Below the pieces are notes generated by a model, which ran no database searches, had not been told where the DNA came from, and worked only from the letters and a program-made list of their open reading frames with translations. A DNA stretch of 64,000 nt from Paracoccus methylarcula (GTDB lineage Bacteria; Pseudomonadota; Alphaproteobacteria; Rhodobacterales; Rhodobacteraceae), in contig NZ_PXNQ02000003.1 in NCBI RefSeq assembly GCF_003007735.2, forward strand, positions 62,001 through 126,000, given 5' to 3'. The translations under genes and the position numbers were made by a program. Below, piece by piece: positions 38,232-47,526 of the stretch. How positions within the stretch are numbered: the first letter of the stretch is position 1; every line of letters starts with the position of its first letter.

Positions 38232-39548
38232 CTAGAGCGTCATCGAGGCGGGCAGCAGGGTCGAAAGGACGGGAAACAGGATCAGCACCACCAGCACCAG
38301 CATATCGACCAGGAGAAAGCGCGCCACCCCGGCGAAGATCCGGTCAACGGCGATATCCCGGGTCACGCTGCCGATGACGAAGACATTCAACCCGACCGGC
38401 GGGGTGATCAGGGCGATTTCCAGCAATTTGACAAGGATGACGCCGAACCAGATCGGATCCATCCCGTAGACCTGCATCAGCGGTACCATCACCGGCATGG
38501 CCAGGACAAGGATCCCCAGGGGCTCGATGAACATGCCCAGCACCAGGCAGGCAGCCGCCGCCAGGGCAACGACCGTCAGCGCCGGCAAACCACCGAAACG
38601 TGCCCATTCCGCAAGCACCATCCCGGCGCCGCTCTGCTGCACAAGGCCCAGGAACAGCGTCGCGGTCACCACGATCAGCAGCAGCGAGGCGCCCTGCACG
38701 GCACTGTCGCGAAAGACGATCCACAGCATCGCTGCCGACAGGCGGTGATGCAGCACGCCGATCGCCAATGCGATGCCCACGCAGACCGCCGCGGCGGTCA
38801 AGGGCGACAGCAGCCCGGAATACAATCCGCCGATGATGATCGCCAGCAGGACCAGCGGCGGCCAGAGCGCCAGCGTCGCCTCGGCCCGGCTCGCCCCGGC
38901 GGGGCCGGGATCCGGGGCGATGCCGGGCTCTTCGCGGATCCACCAGAGGATCACGGCGAGCATCCCCGCCAGCGACAGCAGCCCCGGCAGGAGTCCGGCG
39001 ATGAACAGCCTGGCGATCGGCTGACCGCTCAGCAAACCGTAGAGGATGAACAGCACCGAGGGCGGGATCAGCGATCCCAGGGTGCCGCCGACCGCAACCG
39101 AGGATGTCGCGAGCCTGGGGTCATATCCGTGCCGCAGCATCTCGGGCACGCATATCCGGCCCATGGTCGAGGCGCAGCCCACCGACGAGCCGGATATCGC
39201 CGCGAAACCGCCGCAGCCCAGCACCGAGGCCATTGCCAAGCCCCCCGGCACGGCCCGCAACCAGACCTGCGCGGCATCGTAGATCCGTGTCGAGATCCCT
39301 GCATAGAAGGCGATATTTCCCAGGGTCACGAACAGCATCACCATCGCCACGACATCAGCTTGCAACACATCCGACAGCATGGGCGGGATCGTAGCAAAGG
39401 TCTGGGTCATGCCGGCATCCGACAGCACCGCTGACAGCGCGAAACCGGCGATCGCGATTCCGCCCGTCGCCAGGGCGACCGGAATTCGCAGCGCCAGCAA
39501 CGCCAACAGCGCGATGATCCCGGTGAAGCCAAGCATGGCTGGGCTCAT
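38232..39548 (-). CDS. TRAP transporter large permease subunit, orphan
   Basis: DctM-type membrane subunit of a tripartite ATP-independent periplasmic transporter, 438 residues with about 12 helices. LRIPVALATGGIAIAGF, GCGGFAAISGSSVGCASTMGRICVPEML and GGTLGSLIPPSVLFILYGLLSGQPIARLF are DctM signatures, and ITPPVGLNVFVIGSVT marks the C-terminal half. It starts at 39548 after a weak GGAG. No substrate-binding DctP or small DctQ gene is adjacent on either side, so it either pairs with distant subunits or works in another way. It is followed after 102 bases by the MFS gene on the same strand. Confidence 0.88.
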   Translation of the reverse strand: MSPAMLGFTGIIALLALLALRIPVALATGGIAIAGFALSAVLSDAGMTQTFATIPPMLSDVLQADVVAMVMLFVTLGNIAFYAGISTRIYDAAQVWLRAVPGGLAMASVLGCGGFAAISGSSVGCASTMGRICVPEMLRHGYDPRLATSSVAVGGTLGSLIPPSVLFILYGLLSGQPIARLFIAGLLPGLLSLAGMLAVILWWIREEPGIAPDPGPAGASRAEATLALWPPLVLLAIIIGGLYSGLLSPLTAAAVCVGIALAIGVLHHRLSAAMLWIVFRDSAVQGASLLLIVVTATLFLGLVQQSGAGMVLAEWARFGGLPALTVVALAAAACLVLGMFIEPLGILVLAMPVMVPLMQVYGMDPIWFGVILVKLLEIALITPPVGLNVFVIGSVTRDIAVDRIFAGVARFLLVDMLVLVVLILFPVLSTLLPASMTL

Positions 39549-39697
39549 TTCAGTTTGTCCCTCCTCGACAATGCTGCCCGGCATAGCAGCGGTTCCCCGG
39601 GGCGGCAACGCGCGACTGACCGAAATTTGAATCCCTGCCCATCTGGTCTTCACCCGCCGGAAAGTGGAAACTGCACGGAATATTGATGGAGAGATTT

Positions 39698-41192
39698 ATG
39701 CCCTTTCGCCCCTATCGGACCTCTTTGGCACTGATCCTGGCCATGTTCGCCGCGGCTCCGGCGCTTGGACAGGGCGGCAAATCCGGGTTCACGGCCGCCG
39801 ATATCGAAGCCGCGAGCTATCAGGGTGGCGACCTGCCCGCCGGGCAATCTCCGCTGACCGCCAAGGTGCAAGTCCTTCTGGATCGATCCGGGACCTCTCC
39901 GGGGGTGATCGACGGATACAAGGGAGGAATGAGCGAAAGCGCCCTCAGGGCGTTCGAGCGCCGCGCCGGTCTGCCCATCGATGGCCGGATGGACCCGCAG
40001 GTCTGGCAATTGCTTCTGCCTTACGCGGCCCGCCCGCAGACAATGGATTACACGATCACCGAAGAGGATGCGCAGGGATTGGTCGAATCCATCCCGAGCG
40101 ATTATGCCGAAAAGGCCCAGATGTCCGCGATGGCCTATACCAGTGTGGCAGAGAAGCTGGGCGAACGGTTCCACATGGACGAGAAATTCATCGCCTTTCT
40201 CAATCCCGGCACCGCCCTGGTGCCCGGCGCGACGATCAAGGTCGTCTCTCCTGCCAAGCCGATCAAGACCAAGGTCACCCGGATCATCGTCGACAAGGCG
40301 AATCGCCGCGTGGCGGCCTATGATGCCGATGGCGAGATGATCGTCGATTACCCGGCCACCGTCGGATCGGACGCGACGCCCTCGCCTTCAGGGGATCACA
40401 TCGTGGTCACGGTCGCGCTCAATCCGAATTACACCTATAACCCCGCGAAGAATTTCAAGCAGGGCGACAATGACAAGCCGCTGATCGTTCCTCCGGGGCC
40501 GAACGGGCCGGTTGGCAATGTCTGGATCGACCTGACGAAACCCACCTATGGCATCCACGGCACCCCGACCCCGTCCCGCCTGTTCCGCAACCAGTCGAAT
40601 GGCTGCGTGCGGCTGACCAACTGGGACGCCCGCGAACTGGCGGGAATGGTGGTTCCCGGCAAGACCAGGGTCGAGTTCCTGGAACCCGGCGTCACCATCG
40701 CCGATGTCACCGGAGGGACGCCCGCGCCCGCCGAGGGGGTGATCCCCGCGGCGGCGGTCGCGACGGCAACGACGGCGGCCAGCACCGCAGTGACAAGACC
40801 AGCCACGGCGGCCAGGCCAACCGTGTCGGCGCGCGCGCCCTTGCCGCGTCCGGCATGGCTTGGCCGGTCAGCGGCGACCACGGGCGCGGCGATGACGACG
40901 GAAACAGCGACGACAGACACGGCAACGGTGCAGGGCAACCAGCTCCGGGATATCCGCTGAGACCGGACAGGCCGCAGCGCCTTTGCCGCCGGTTGGACAG
41001 CCTCAGCCGGCAGGTGCTTCGGCTCCGGTTACAGGCACGGGGCCGGTCTACGAGAACACCAGCGAGGAAGCGGCGGACAGCCTTGCACCGGCGACGAACC
41101 AGAACCCCATTGACGACCTGCTGAGCAAAGCGCTCTCCAACGCGATCCCTGAATCCGATGTCGTCCCGCCTGCCCCGGTTCAGCCGCAGTGA
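39698..41192 (+). CDS. L,D-transpeptidase (YkuD) with PG-binding domain, frame-disrupted tail
   Basis: Forms or remodels 3-3 peptidoglycan crosslinks, or links proteins to it, in the periplasm. A signal peptide (residues 1-24, to ALGQ) is followed by a peptidoglycan-binding domain (about 40-100) and the YkuD domain (about 185-325) with the catalytic motif HGTPTPSRLFRNQSNGCVRLTNWD; the Cys is intact. The first frame ends at 40960 in an Ala/Thr-rich tail. A different frame continues with QAAAPLPPVGQPQPAG... and NPIDDLLSKALSNAIPESD to TGA at 41192, which overlaps the next gene's GTG start. One G fewer at 40933-40935 would join them (TVQ to ATSSG), but other joins are possible. Confidence 0.75.
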
Positions 41193-42013
41193 GGCGTTTC
41201 TGGCCGATCCTTGCCTGCCTTGCGCTCGGCCCGGTATCGGGAGTGCCCGCACAGGAAGCGCCCCCCGCGCCTATCCGGCATGACGCCCCGATCAGCAGCG
41301 ATACGCGCCCTCCCACCCGGCCGGAAAGCGACGCACCGACGCCGCCCGGCAAACCGGACGAGGCGCCGGAGCCCGCCGAGCCCCGCGCCCCGGCGCAGCC
41401 GGTTGAAGAGGCCGGGCCTCCCGCATGGAAGGATTTGCGGGAAAACGACCGGGAATATGCCGCCTGCCGCCTGGCGCTGTCGCTGCTGGGCAGCGTTTAC
41501 GAGGAAATTCAGCCGGTTACCGATGCGGATGATCCGGATTGCGGTATCGCGAGACCGTTGCGCGTGACCGAGATCCTGCCCGGGCTGGAACTGGAAGGCG
41601 GGGCAGAGATGCGTTGCGACACGGCCCGCGCCCTTGGTTTCTGGGCTCGCGATTTCCTGCGCCCCGCGGCGGCGACCCTGCCGGATTCGCCCCGCCTGAC
41701 CGGCTTGCGGTTGGGATCGACCTATAGCTGCCGCGCACGGGCCGGAACGGGGAAAAAGCGCCCGAAACTCTCTGAACATGCGCTTGGCAATGCGGTCGAT
41801 ATCGCCGCCTTCCTTTTCGACGGCGCCGAACCGCTGCCGGTTCAGCCGCGCGAGGATAGCGGCGACCGGTTCGAGGCCTTCCAGCGCAGCGCGAGGGCGA
41901 CGGCCTGCCTTTACTTCACGACGGTTCTGGGGCCGGGATCGAACGAGGCCCATGACGATCATCTGCATCTGGACGTGAAGAGCCGCAAGAATGGCTGGCG
42001 CCTGTGCCAGTAA
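41189..42013 (+). CDS. Extensin-like (Extensin_C) family protein, exported
   Basis: A 274-residue protein with a signal peptide (residues 1 to about 21, to VPAQ), a Pro/Glu-rich linker (about 25-80) and an Extensin_C domain. The domain has STYSCRARAGTGKKRPKLSEHALGNAVDIAAF and EAHDDHLHLDV, a His/Asp pattern like that of D-Ala-D-Ala metallopeptidases, so a zinc peptidase role on the cell wall is possible, though not shown. It starts with GTG at 41189, overlapping the L,D-transpeptidase stop by four bases. The two exported wall proteins are therefore co-translated. Confidence 0.85.
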   Translation: MRRFWPILACLALGPVSGVPAQEAPPAPIRHDAPISSDTRPPTRPESDAPTPPGKPDEAPEPAEPRAPAQPVEEAGPPAWKDLRENDREYAACRLALSLLGSVYEEIQPVTDADDPDCGIARPLRVTEILPGLELEGGAEMRCDTARALGFWARDFLRPAAATLPDSPRLTGLRLGSTYSCRARAGTGKKRPKLSEHALGNAVDIAAFLFDGAEPLPVQPREDSGDRFEAFQRSARATACLYFTTVLGPGSNEAHDDHLHLDVKSRKNGWRLCQ

Positions 42014-42050
42014 CGCCTGATCTGGTCAGGCAGCCCACGAACTGAGATGG

Positions 42051-43351
42051 CTATCGCAGCGCCTCGCCCAGTGCCGCGAAGCTGTCGGGAACTGAGGCGC
42101 TCGGCCTGGTGATGAAGGCGTCGAGATGGGGAAACAGCCGCACCGCCTCGTCAAGCCGCGCATCCGATCCCGGCGCATAAAGACCGGCCCGGATCATCAG
42201 CTCCGATTCCGCATATGCCCCAAGCGCCGTGCGGGCCTTGGCAATCATGGCGTTTTCCGGCTCGCTGGCGGCCCCGGGCAGTGAACGCGACACCGAACGA
42301 ACCACGTCCACGGCAGGAAACCGCCCGCGCTCGGCAATGGTCCGGTCAAGGATCACATGTCCGTCCAGGGTTCCGCGCAGGATGTCGGCGACCGGCTCCT
42401 CCATATCCGATCCGGCGACCAGCACAGTGAAGATGGCGGTGATATCGCCGCTTCCTTCGATGCCCGGCCCGGCCCGCTCTGCCAGCGCCATGATCAGGTT
42501 CGACACCGATGGCGGAAAGCCGCGATAGCTGGGAGGCTCCCCCGCCGCGAAGGCGATTTCACGATGCGCCTCGGCAAAGCGGGTGATCGAATCGGCGAGC
42601 AGCAGGACATGCTTGCCCTGGTCGCGGAAATGCTCGGCCACGGCCATGGCGGCCCATGCGCAACGCCGCCGGATCAGGGGCGAGCGGTCCGACGTCGCCG
42701 TCACGACCACCGCGCGCGCCATCCCCTCGGGACCAAGCGTGCTTTCCACGAATTCGCGCAACTCGCGCCCGCGCTCGCCGATCATCGCGATCACCACGAC
42801 ATCGGCCTGCACCCCGCGGGCAAGCCGCGACAGCAGAACCGATTTGCCGACGCCGGAACCCGCGAACAGCCCGATCCGCTGGCCGCGCACCAGCGGCAGA
42901 AGCGTGTCGAACACCGCAAGCCCCGTCGCAGTCTTGCCCCAAGGCGCTTGCGCCGAATCGCGGGTTGGGCCTCGCGGCGGAAAGGGCGTGGTTGCCCCCC
43001 TTGCGGCAAGGCGCGGCCATCCAGCGGCTGCCCGAACGGATCGATGATCCGCCCGATCCAGCGGTCGCAGGGCGAGATGGTCGGGGCAAAGAGCAATTCG
43101 ACCGGTGTTCCGATCGACAATCCCTCGGGCTCTCCCTCGGGCAGGATTTCGGCGCAGGCGTGACCAAGGCCGACGATCTCGCCGCAGATGCTGCCCGATG
43201 GAAGCGGGATCCGCACCCGGTCACCGACAGAGGCATGGTCGTTCAGGCCGGACACGCTGATCAGGCCGGCGCGAATCGACCGCACCTGTCCCAGATAGGT
43301 GACAGGCGACAGCTCTTTCATCCTGCGGGCGATCGATTCAATTTTGTCCAT
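42051..43351 (-). CDS. fliI: Flagellar export ATPase FliI, frame-disrupted
   Basis: The cytosolic ATPase of the flagellar type III export apparatus, about 433 residues, related to F1 beta. The first frame covers the N-terminal barrel (VTYLGQVRSIRAGLISVSG...) to LDGRALPQGG and RRKRLGAR. The second frame carries the Walker A motif GLFAGSGVGKSVLLSRLA, GERGRELREF and the Walker B strand HVLLLADSITRFAEAHREIA, to the C-terminus. They meet near 42926: the coding strand CTGCGACGGGG needs one more base before ACGGGG to give LRTGLAVFDTLLPL. Start is either MDKIES (43351) or MGNKMDK (43363); neither has a strong ribosome site. Divergent from the flgB operon. Confidence 0.9.
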
Positions 43352-43401
43352 TTTGTTGCCCATCCGCCGTTCCGTGTTGCGCCTCGAAACGGTTTCTAAA
43401 C

Positions 43402-43436
43402 CTCTGTGGGTTAAGACCCGGTTTATCGACACAGAG
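43402..43436 (+). promoter_or_regulatory. Hairpin in the flgB leader
   Basis: CTCTGTG (43402-43408) pairs with CACAGAG (43430-43436), 21 bases apart, with the small inverted pair GGGT/ACCC inside. The right arm overlaps the start of the flgB ribosome-binding sequence GAGGAGA. Just upstream GGTTT/AAACC (43391-43402) forms another short inverted repeat. The arrangement could limit flgB translation or mark a regulator site. Confidence 0.4.
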
Positions 43437-43446
43437 GAGAACCTCC

Positions 43447-43836
43447 ATGTTTGAGCGCATCGAGTTGATGAACATGGCCCGCGCGATGACCGATCACGCT
43501 GTCCGTCGCAATACCGTGGTGGCCCGCAATATCGCCAATGCGGACACCCCCGGCTTCAAGACGCGCGATCTGCAATCCTTTGCGGACAGCTATCGCCGCA
43601 CCGACCCGCCTCCGCTACGCACCAGCCGCAGCGGCCATGTCGCGACTCCGTTCTGGTCCGCCGCCAGTCCGCGAGAGGTCATGTCCGGGACCCGCAATTC
43701 TCCCAATGGCAACTCGGTTTCGCTGGAAGAGGAAATGCTCAAGCTGGCCGAGACGAAGCGGGAGCATGACCTGTCGCTTGGCATCTACCGCTCGGCACTG
43801 ACGCTGATGCGGACCAGCATCGACCGCCGCAACTAA
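43447..43836 (+). CDS. flgB: Flagellar basal-body rod protein FlgB
   Basis: One of the proximal rod proteins of the flagellar motor, exported by the type III system. The 129-residue product has the rod signature NTVVARNIANADTPGFKTRDL near the N-terminus and an amphipathic C-terminal helix (SLEEEMLKLAETKREHDLSLGIYRSALTLMRTSI). It is the first gene of the flgB-flgC-fliE-fliQ-flgF-flgG-flgA-flgH-fliL series. GAGGAGAACCTCC precedes the ATG, partly inside a leader hairpin. Confidence 0.95.
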   Translation: MFERIELMNMARAMTDHAVRRNTVVARNIANADTPGFKTRDLQSFADSYRRTDPPPLRTSRSGHVATPFWSAASPREVMSGTRNSPNGNSVSLEEEMLKLAETKREHDLSLGIYRSALTLMRTSIDRRN

Positions 43837-43847
43837 CGGATTTCACG

Positions 43848-44239
43848 ATGAACGAACAGGTTTCGCCCTTGCGCCTTTCGGCGTCCGGGATGCGGGCTCA
43901 GGCCGAGAGGCTGCGCCATACCGCCGAGAATATCGCCAATGCCGACACCCCCGCTATCGCCGCAAGCTTGTCACCTTCGACGAGGCGATCCGTTTCGGCC
44001 GCCCGACCGGCGAGGTCGAGGCGTCGCCGGTTCACCTGGACCAGACCGAGCTGCCGCGCATCCACGACCCGGCGCATCCGATGGCCGATGACGAGGGCTA
44101 TTACCTTGGATCGAATGTCGACCTGGTGATCGAAATCGCCGATTCGCGCGAAGCGGGGCGCAGCTATGAAGCCAATCTCCGCCTTTTCGAACAAACCCGG
44201 CAGATGAGCAGCTCGCTGCTTGAACTCCTGCGCCGATGA
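43848..44239 (+). CDS. flgC: Flagellar basal-body rod protein FlgC, frame-disrupted
   Basis: Proximal rod protein, about 130 residues. The first frame reads MNEQVSPLRLSASGMRAQAERLRHTAENIANADTP and then breaks at 43951-43954. The next frame continues YRRKLVTFDEAIRFGRPTGEVEA... to SYEANLRLFEQTRQMSSSLLELLRR and TGA at 44237. The coding strand CCCCCGCTATCG would be CCCCCGGCTATCG with one more G, restoring the invariant ANADTPGYRR. Both halves are intact, so this is more likely a sequence error than a dead gene. The stop overlaps the fliE ATG by four bases. Confidence 0.9.
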
Positions 44240-44541
44240 AAGGATTTTCCATGATCTCGCCTCTCAATGCCGCCAATGCCTATTCCGCCGCCCGCCCGGC
44301 CATCGCCCCCGGCCGGGCCCCTGCAACCGATGCCGTTTCGCGCATCGGCATGGCCGCCGAGGAATTCGCCCAGCAGATGCAACAGGTCGATGCCGCCGCG
44401 GCCGGTGCAATGACGGGCAAGACCGACACGCATCACCTGGTCCAGACCATCGCGGAATCGCAGCTGGCGATGGAAACGGTCGTGGCGATCCGCAACAAGG
44501 TCGTCGAAGCCTACCAGGAAATCCTGCGCATGCCGGTCTGA
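44236..44541 (+). CDS. fliE: Flagellar hook-basal body complex protein FliE
   Basis: Small protein that joins the MS ring to the rod. The 101-residue product has the typical C-terminal part THHLVQTIAESQLAMETVVAIRNKVVEAYQEILRMPV. The ATG at 44236 overlaps the flgC TGA (ATGA); a second Met at 44251 (MISPLN) has a better-placed GAAAGG and may be the true start. Rod genes flanking it agree with the assignment. Confidence 0.9.
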   Translation: MKGFSMISPLNAANAYSAARPAIAPGRAPATDAVSRIGMAAEEFAQQMQQVDAAAAGAMTGKTDTHHLVQTIAESQLAMETVVAIRNKVVEAYQEILRMPV

Positions 44542-44550
44542 GGCCCAGGG

Positions 44551-44817
44551 ATGAGCGAAACGCTGCTTTTCGACATGATGCGGCAGGCATTGCTGATCGC
44601 GGTGCGGATATCCGCGCCGATGCTGGTGGTGGCGCTGGTCGCGGGCATGATCATCGGCCTGTTCCAGGCGCTGACATCCATCCAGGAGATGACGCTGACA
44701 TTCGTGCCCAAGGTCGGCCTCATGCTGGCGGTGTTCTGGGTCAGCATGAGCTTCATGACCACCGCCCTGTCCGATTTCTATGTCGGCCAGATCATTCCCC
44801 TCATCGCCGGAGACTGA
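44551..44817 (+). CDS. fliQ: Flagellar biosynthetic protein FliQ
   Basis: An integral membrane component of the flagellar export gate. The 88-residue protein has two membrane helices (about 16-40 and 50-72) and matches FliQ in ISAPMLVVALVAGMIIGLFQALTSIQEMTLTFVPK. FliP and FliR, its gate partners, are not in the window. It lies ten bases after fliE. Confidence 0.95.
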   Translation: MSETLLFDMMRQALLIAVRISAPMLVVALVAGMIIGLFQALTSIQEMTLTFVPKVGLMLAVFWVSMSFMTTALSDFYVGQIIPLIAGD

Positions 44818-44821
44818 CCCC

Positions 44822-45537
44822 ATGGAAAACGCGATCTACGCCACATTGACCCGCCAATCCGGCTGATGAAGGAAATGCGGGTCGTCGCGAACAACATGGC
44901 GAATGCCAACACCACCGGCTTTCGCCGCGAAGGGGTGATCTTCGCCGAGCATCTCGCCTCGGTCGATGGCCATGGCGACACCTTGTCGATGGCCCATGCC
45001 CGCGGGCGCATGGTCGATCTGAGGCAGGGCGTGCTGACCCAGACCAACGGCAATTTCGACCTTGCCATCGAGGGCGAGGGGTTCTTCATGGTCGAGACCC
45101 CGGAAGGCAACCGGCTGACCCGTGCAGGCGCCTTCATGCCCTCGGCCGAGGGAGAGCTGATGAATGCCGAGGGCCATCGGCTTCTGGATGAGGGACAGGC
45201 CCCGATCAGCATTCCCGCCGGGGCTTCCGGGATCGCCATCGGCCCCGATGGGACGCTTTCGGCAAACGGGCTGCCCTTTGGCCGGATCGGGGTCTTTGCC
45301 GCGCCCGACCCCGCCGGGATGTTCCACAAGGGTGGCACCAGCTTTGCCACCGACAGCGACCCGGAACCTGTCGAGAATCCGCATGTCCGGCAGGGTTTTC
45401 TCGAAGAGTCCAATGTCGATCCGGTCTTCGAGATCACCCGCATGATCGAGGTCCAGCGCGCCTATGAGCTGGGCCAATCCTTCCTTGACCGCGAGGATCA
45501 GCGCATTCGCGGCGCGATCACCGCCATGACCCGCTGA
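44822..45537 (+). CDS. flgF: Flagellar basal-body rod protein FlgF, frame-disrupted
   Basis: Distal rod protein, about 239 residues. The start MENAIYATLTRQSG is in one frame and meets TGA at 44864; the rest, LMKEMRVVANNMANANTTGFRREGV to YELGQSFLDREDQRIRGAITAMTR, is in another. One more C near 44863 (TCCGGCTGATG to TCCGGCCTGATG) restores SGLMKEMRV, the conserved FlgF start. A shorter product from the Met at 44866 would lack the N-terminal helix needed for rod assembly. flgG follows eleven bases later. Confidence 0.9.
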
Positions 45538-45548
45538 GAGGACAACAG

Positions 45549-46334
45549 ATGAGAGCCCTGCAGATCGCCGCCACCGGTATGAGCGCCCAGCAAACCCGCG
45601 TCGAGGTCATTTCCAACAACCTCGCCAACATGTCCACCACCGGCTACAACACCCGCCGCGCCGAATTCGCGGATCTGCATTACCAGCAGGCCGTCCGCCC
45701 CGGCAGCGTGACCGCCGCCGATGGCACGCTCGTGCCGGCGGGGGTGCAGCTGGGGCTCGGCGTCCGGCCAACCGCCGTCACCGTGAACCTGGCCCAGGGA
45801 AGCCTGGCCGAGACCGGCGGCGACCTGGATGTCGCGATCGAGGGCGAGGGTTATCTGGAGGTCACGCTGCCCTCGGGGCTTTCCGCCTATACCCGCGATG
45901 GCGGTCTCAAGCGCTCTCCCACCGGGCTGATCGTGACGTCCGACGGCCATCCCGTCGCACCGGAGATCACCATTCCCGAGGATGCCCGCTCGATCTCGAT
46001 CAATCCCGAGGGCGAGGTCTACGCCTTTTTCAGCGACCAGTCCGAACCGGAACTGCTGGGCCAGCTCACGCTGGCGGGCTTTACCAACCAGAAGGGGCTG
46101 GAGGCGATCGGCTCGAACCTGTTCCTGGAAACCGGCGCTTCGGGACCGCCCCGCGTCGCCACTCCCGGGCTGGAGGGGCTGGGCACGCTGCTGCATGGCT
46201 ACCTGGAGGAAAGCTCGGTCGATGCGGTGCGCGAGATCACCGAGCTGATCAAGGCGCAGCGGGGATACGAGCTGAACGCCAAGGTGATCACCGCCGCCGA
46301 CCAGATGCTGGGCGCAACGGTGCAGGTCCGCTGA
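45549..46334 (+). CDS. flgG: Flagellar basal-body rod protein FlgG
   Basis: The distal rod protein, 261 residues. MRALQIAATGMSAQQTRVEVISNNLANMSTTGYN is the classic FlgG N-terminus, and the C-terminus EESSVDAVREITELIKAQRGYELNAKVITAADQML pairs with it in the rod. The ORF is complete and unbroken. Its stop overlaps the flgA ATG by one base. Confidence 0.96.
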   Translation: MRALQIAATGMSAQQTRVEVISNNLANMSTTGYNTRRAEFADLHYQQAVRPGSVTAADGTLVPAGVQLGLGVRPTAVTVNLAQGSLAETGGDLDVAIEGEGYLEVTLPSGLSAYTRDGGLKRSPTGLIVTSDGHPVAPEITIPEDARSISINPEGEVYAFFSDQSEPELLGQLTLAGFTNQKGLEAIGSNLFLETGASGPPRVATPGLEGLGTLLHGYLEESSVDAVREITELIKAQRGYELNAKVITAADQMLGATVQVR

Positions 46335-46750
46335 TGCGCGCGCTGCCATTGGTCCTGGCGCTCATCCTTCCGCTGCCGGCGCTGGCCGGGGGTGTGATCG
46401 CCACCCGCACCCTGCCCGCCGGAACCGTGATCACCGCCGCCGATCTGCGCGCGGGCAAGGAGGGCGCGGGGGGGATCGAGGATCCGTCGCGCTTCGTCGG
46501 GCAGGAGACCCGCATCACCATCTACGAGGGGCGCCCGATCCAAGCCAGCCTGCTGCGCGCGCCAAGGCTGGTCGAGCGCAACCAGATCGTGCGGCTCCTG
46601 TTCCGGCGCGGCACCGTGAATATCGCCACCGATGCCCGTGCGCTGGATCAGGGCGGTGCGGGCGAGTTGGTCCGCGTCATGAACCTGGATTCGCGAACCA
46701 CCGTCACCGCCCGCATCGCCCCCGATGGCACATTGCACGCGGCAAGATAG
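46334..46750 (+). CDS. flgA: Flagella basal body P-ring formation protein FlgA
   Basis: Periplasmic chaperone needed to build the P ring. The 138-residue precursor has a signal peptide (residues 1-18, ALILPLPALAG) and one SAF domain (TRTLPAGTVITAADLRAG; RFVGQETRITIYEGRPIQASLL; RVMNLDSRTTVTARIAPDG). It is short for FlgA, as in other Rhodobacteraceae. Coupled to flgG by TGATG. Confidence 0.92.
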   Translation: MRALPLVLALILPLPALAGGVIATRTLPAGTVITAADLRAGKEGAGGIEDPSRFVGQETRITIYEGRPIQASLLRAPRLVERNQIVRLLFRRGTVNIATDARALDQGGAGELVRVMNLDSRTTVTARIAPDGTLHAAR

Positions 46751-46791
46751 GGAACCGGCCCGGAAATGCCGCTCCAACTGCGAGGACAAAG

Positions 46792-47517
46792 ATGAGATCG
46801 AAGACCCTGCTCTGCATCGCGCTGGCCCTCGCCGCCTGCAACCGGATCGAGGATTTTGGCCGGCCGCCGCAACTCACCGATCTGCGGGACACGGCGGAAT
46901 TCGAGGCGATGGTCAATCCGCCCCTCGATATCCCGGTCGATTCCGGCCGACCCGAAGCCTCTGCCTCGCTATGGGCGGGCAGGCAATCCTCGCTGATCCA
47001 TGATCGCCGGGCCTCGGTGCGCGGCGACATCCTGACCGTGGTAATCGAGATCGACGACCGCGCCGAGATCAGCAACAGCTCGGGCCGTTCCCGCAGCGCC
47101 TCGGAAGATCTGTCGATCCCGCAATTCGGCGGCATCCCGCAACGGCTTGCGCGCAAGCTGCCCGAGGGCGCCGGTTTCGACGATCTGGTCGAGGCGGATG
47201 CGTCCTCGAACTACAAGGGCTCGGGCAATATCTCGCGGCGTGACAAGCTGACGCTGCGCGTGGCCGCCACCGTGGTTTCCACGCTTCCCAACGGCACCCT
47301 GCAGATCGAGGGGACGCAGGAGGTGCGGGTGAACCACGAGTTGCGGGAACTGACCGTGAGCGGCTTCGTGCGCCCCGCCGATATCGGCCGCAACAACGAG
47401 ATCGCCTATGACCGTATCGCCGGCGCCCGCATTTCCTATGGCGGGCGTGGACAGATCACCGATGTGCAGCAACCGCGCTACGGCCAGCAACTCGCCGATA
47501 TCCTACTGCCATATTGA
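46792..47517 (+). CDS. flgH: Flagellar L-ring protein FlgH
   Basis: Outer-membrane L-ring lipoprotein, 241 residues. Lipobox LALAAC puts the lipidated Cys at position 16. SLIHDRRASVRGDILTVVIEIDDRAEISN and LTVSGFVRPADIGRNNEIAYDRIAGARISYGGRGQI are standard FlgH blocks. It follows flgA by about 40 bases and precedes the fliL-like gene. The P-ring gene flgI is not between flgA and flgH as in many species. Confidence 0.95.
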   Translation: MRSKTLLCIALALAACNRIEDFGRPPQLTDLRDTAEFEAMVNPPLDIPVDSGRPEASASLWAGRQSSLIHDRRASVRGDILTVVIEIDDRAEISNSSGRSRSASEDLSIPQFGGIPQRLARKLPEGAGFDDLVEADASSNYKGSGNISRRDKLTLRVAATVVSTLPNGTLQIEGTQEVRVNHELRELTVSGFVRPADIGRNNEIAYDRIAGARISYGGRGQITDVQQPRYGQQLADILLPY

Positions 47518-47526
47518 GGCCCTCGA

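Noticed and set aside
37209..39434. Plus-strand ORF of 741 codons opposite the MFS and dctM genes
   Set aside because: Its product is a run of His, Gln, Asp and Arg, as expected from reading membrane-protein codons backwards; no domain is seen.
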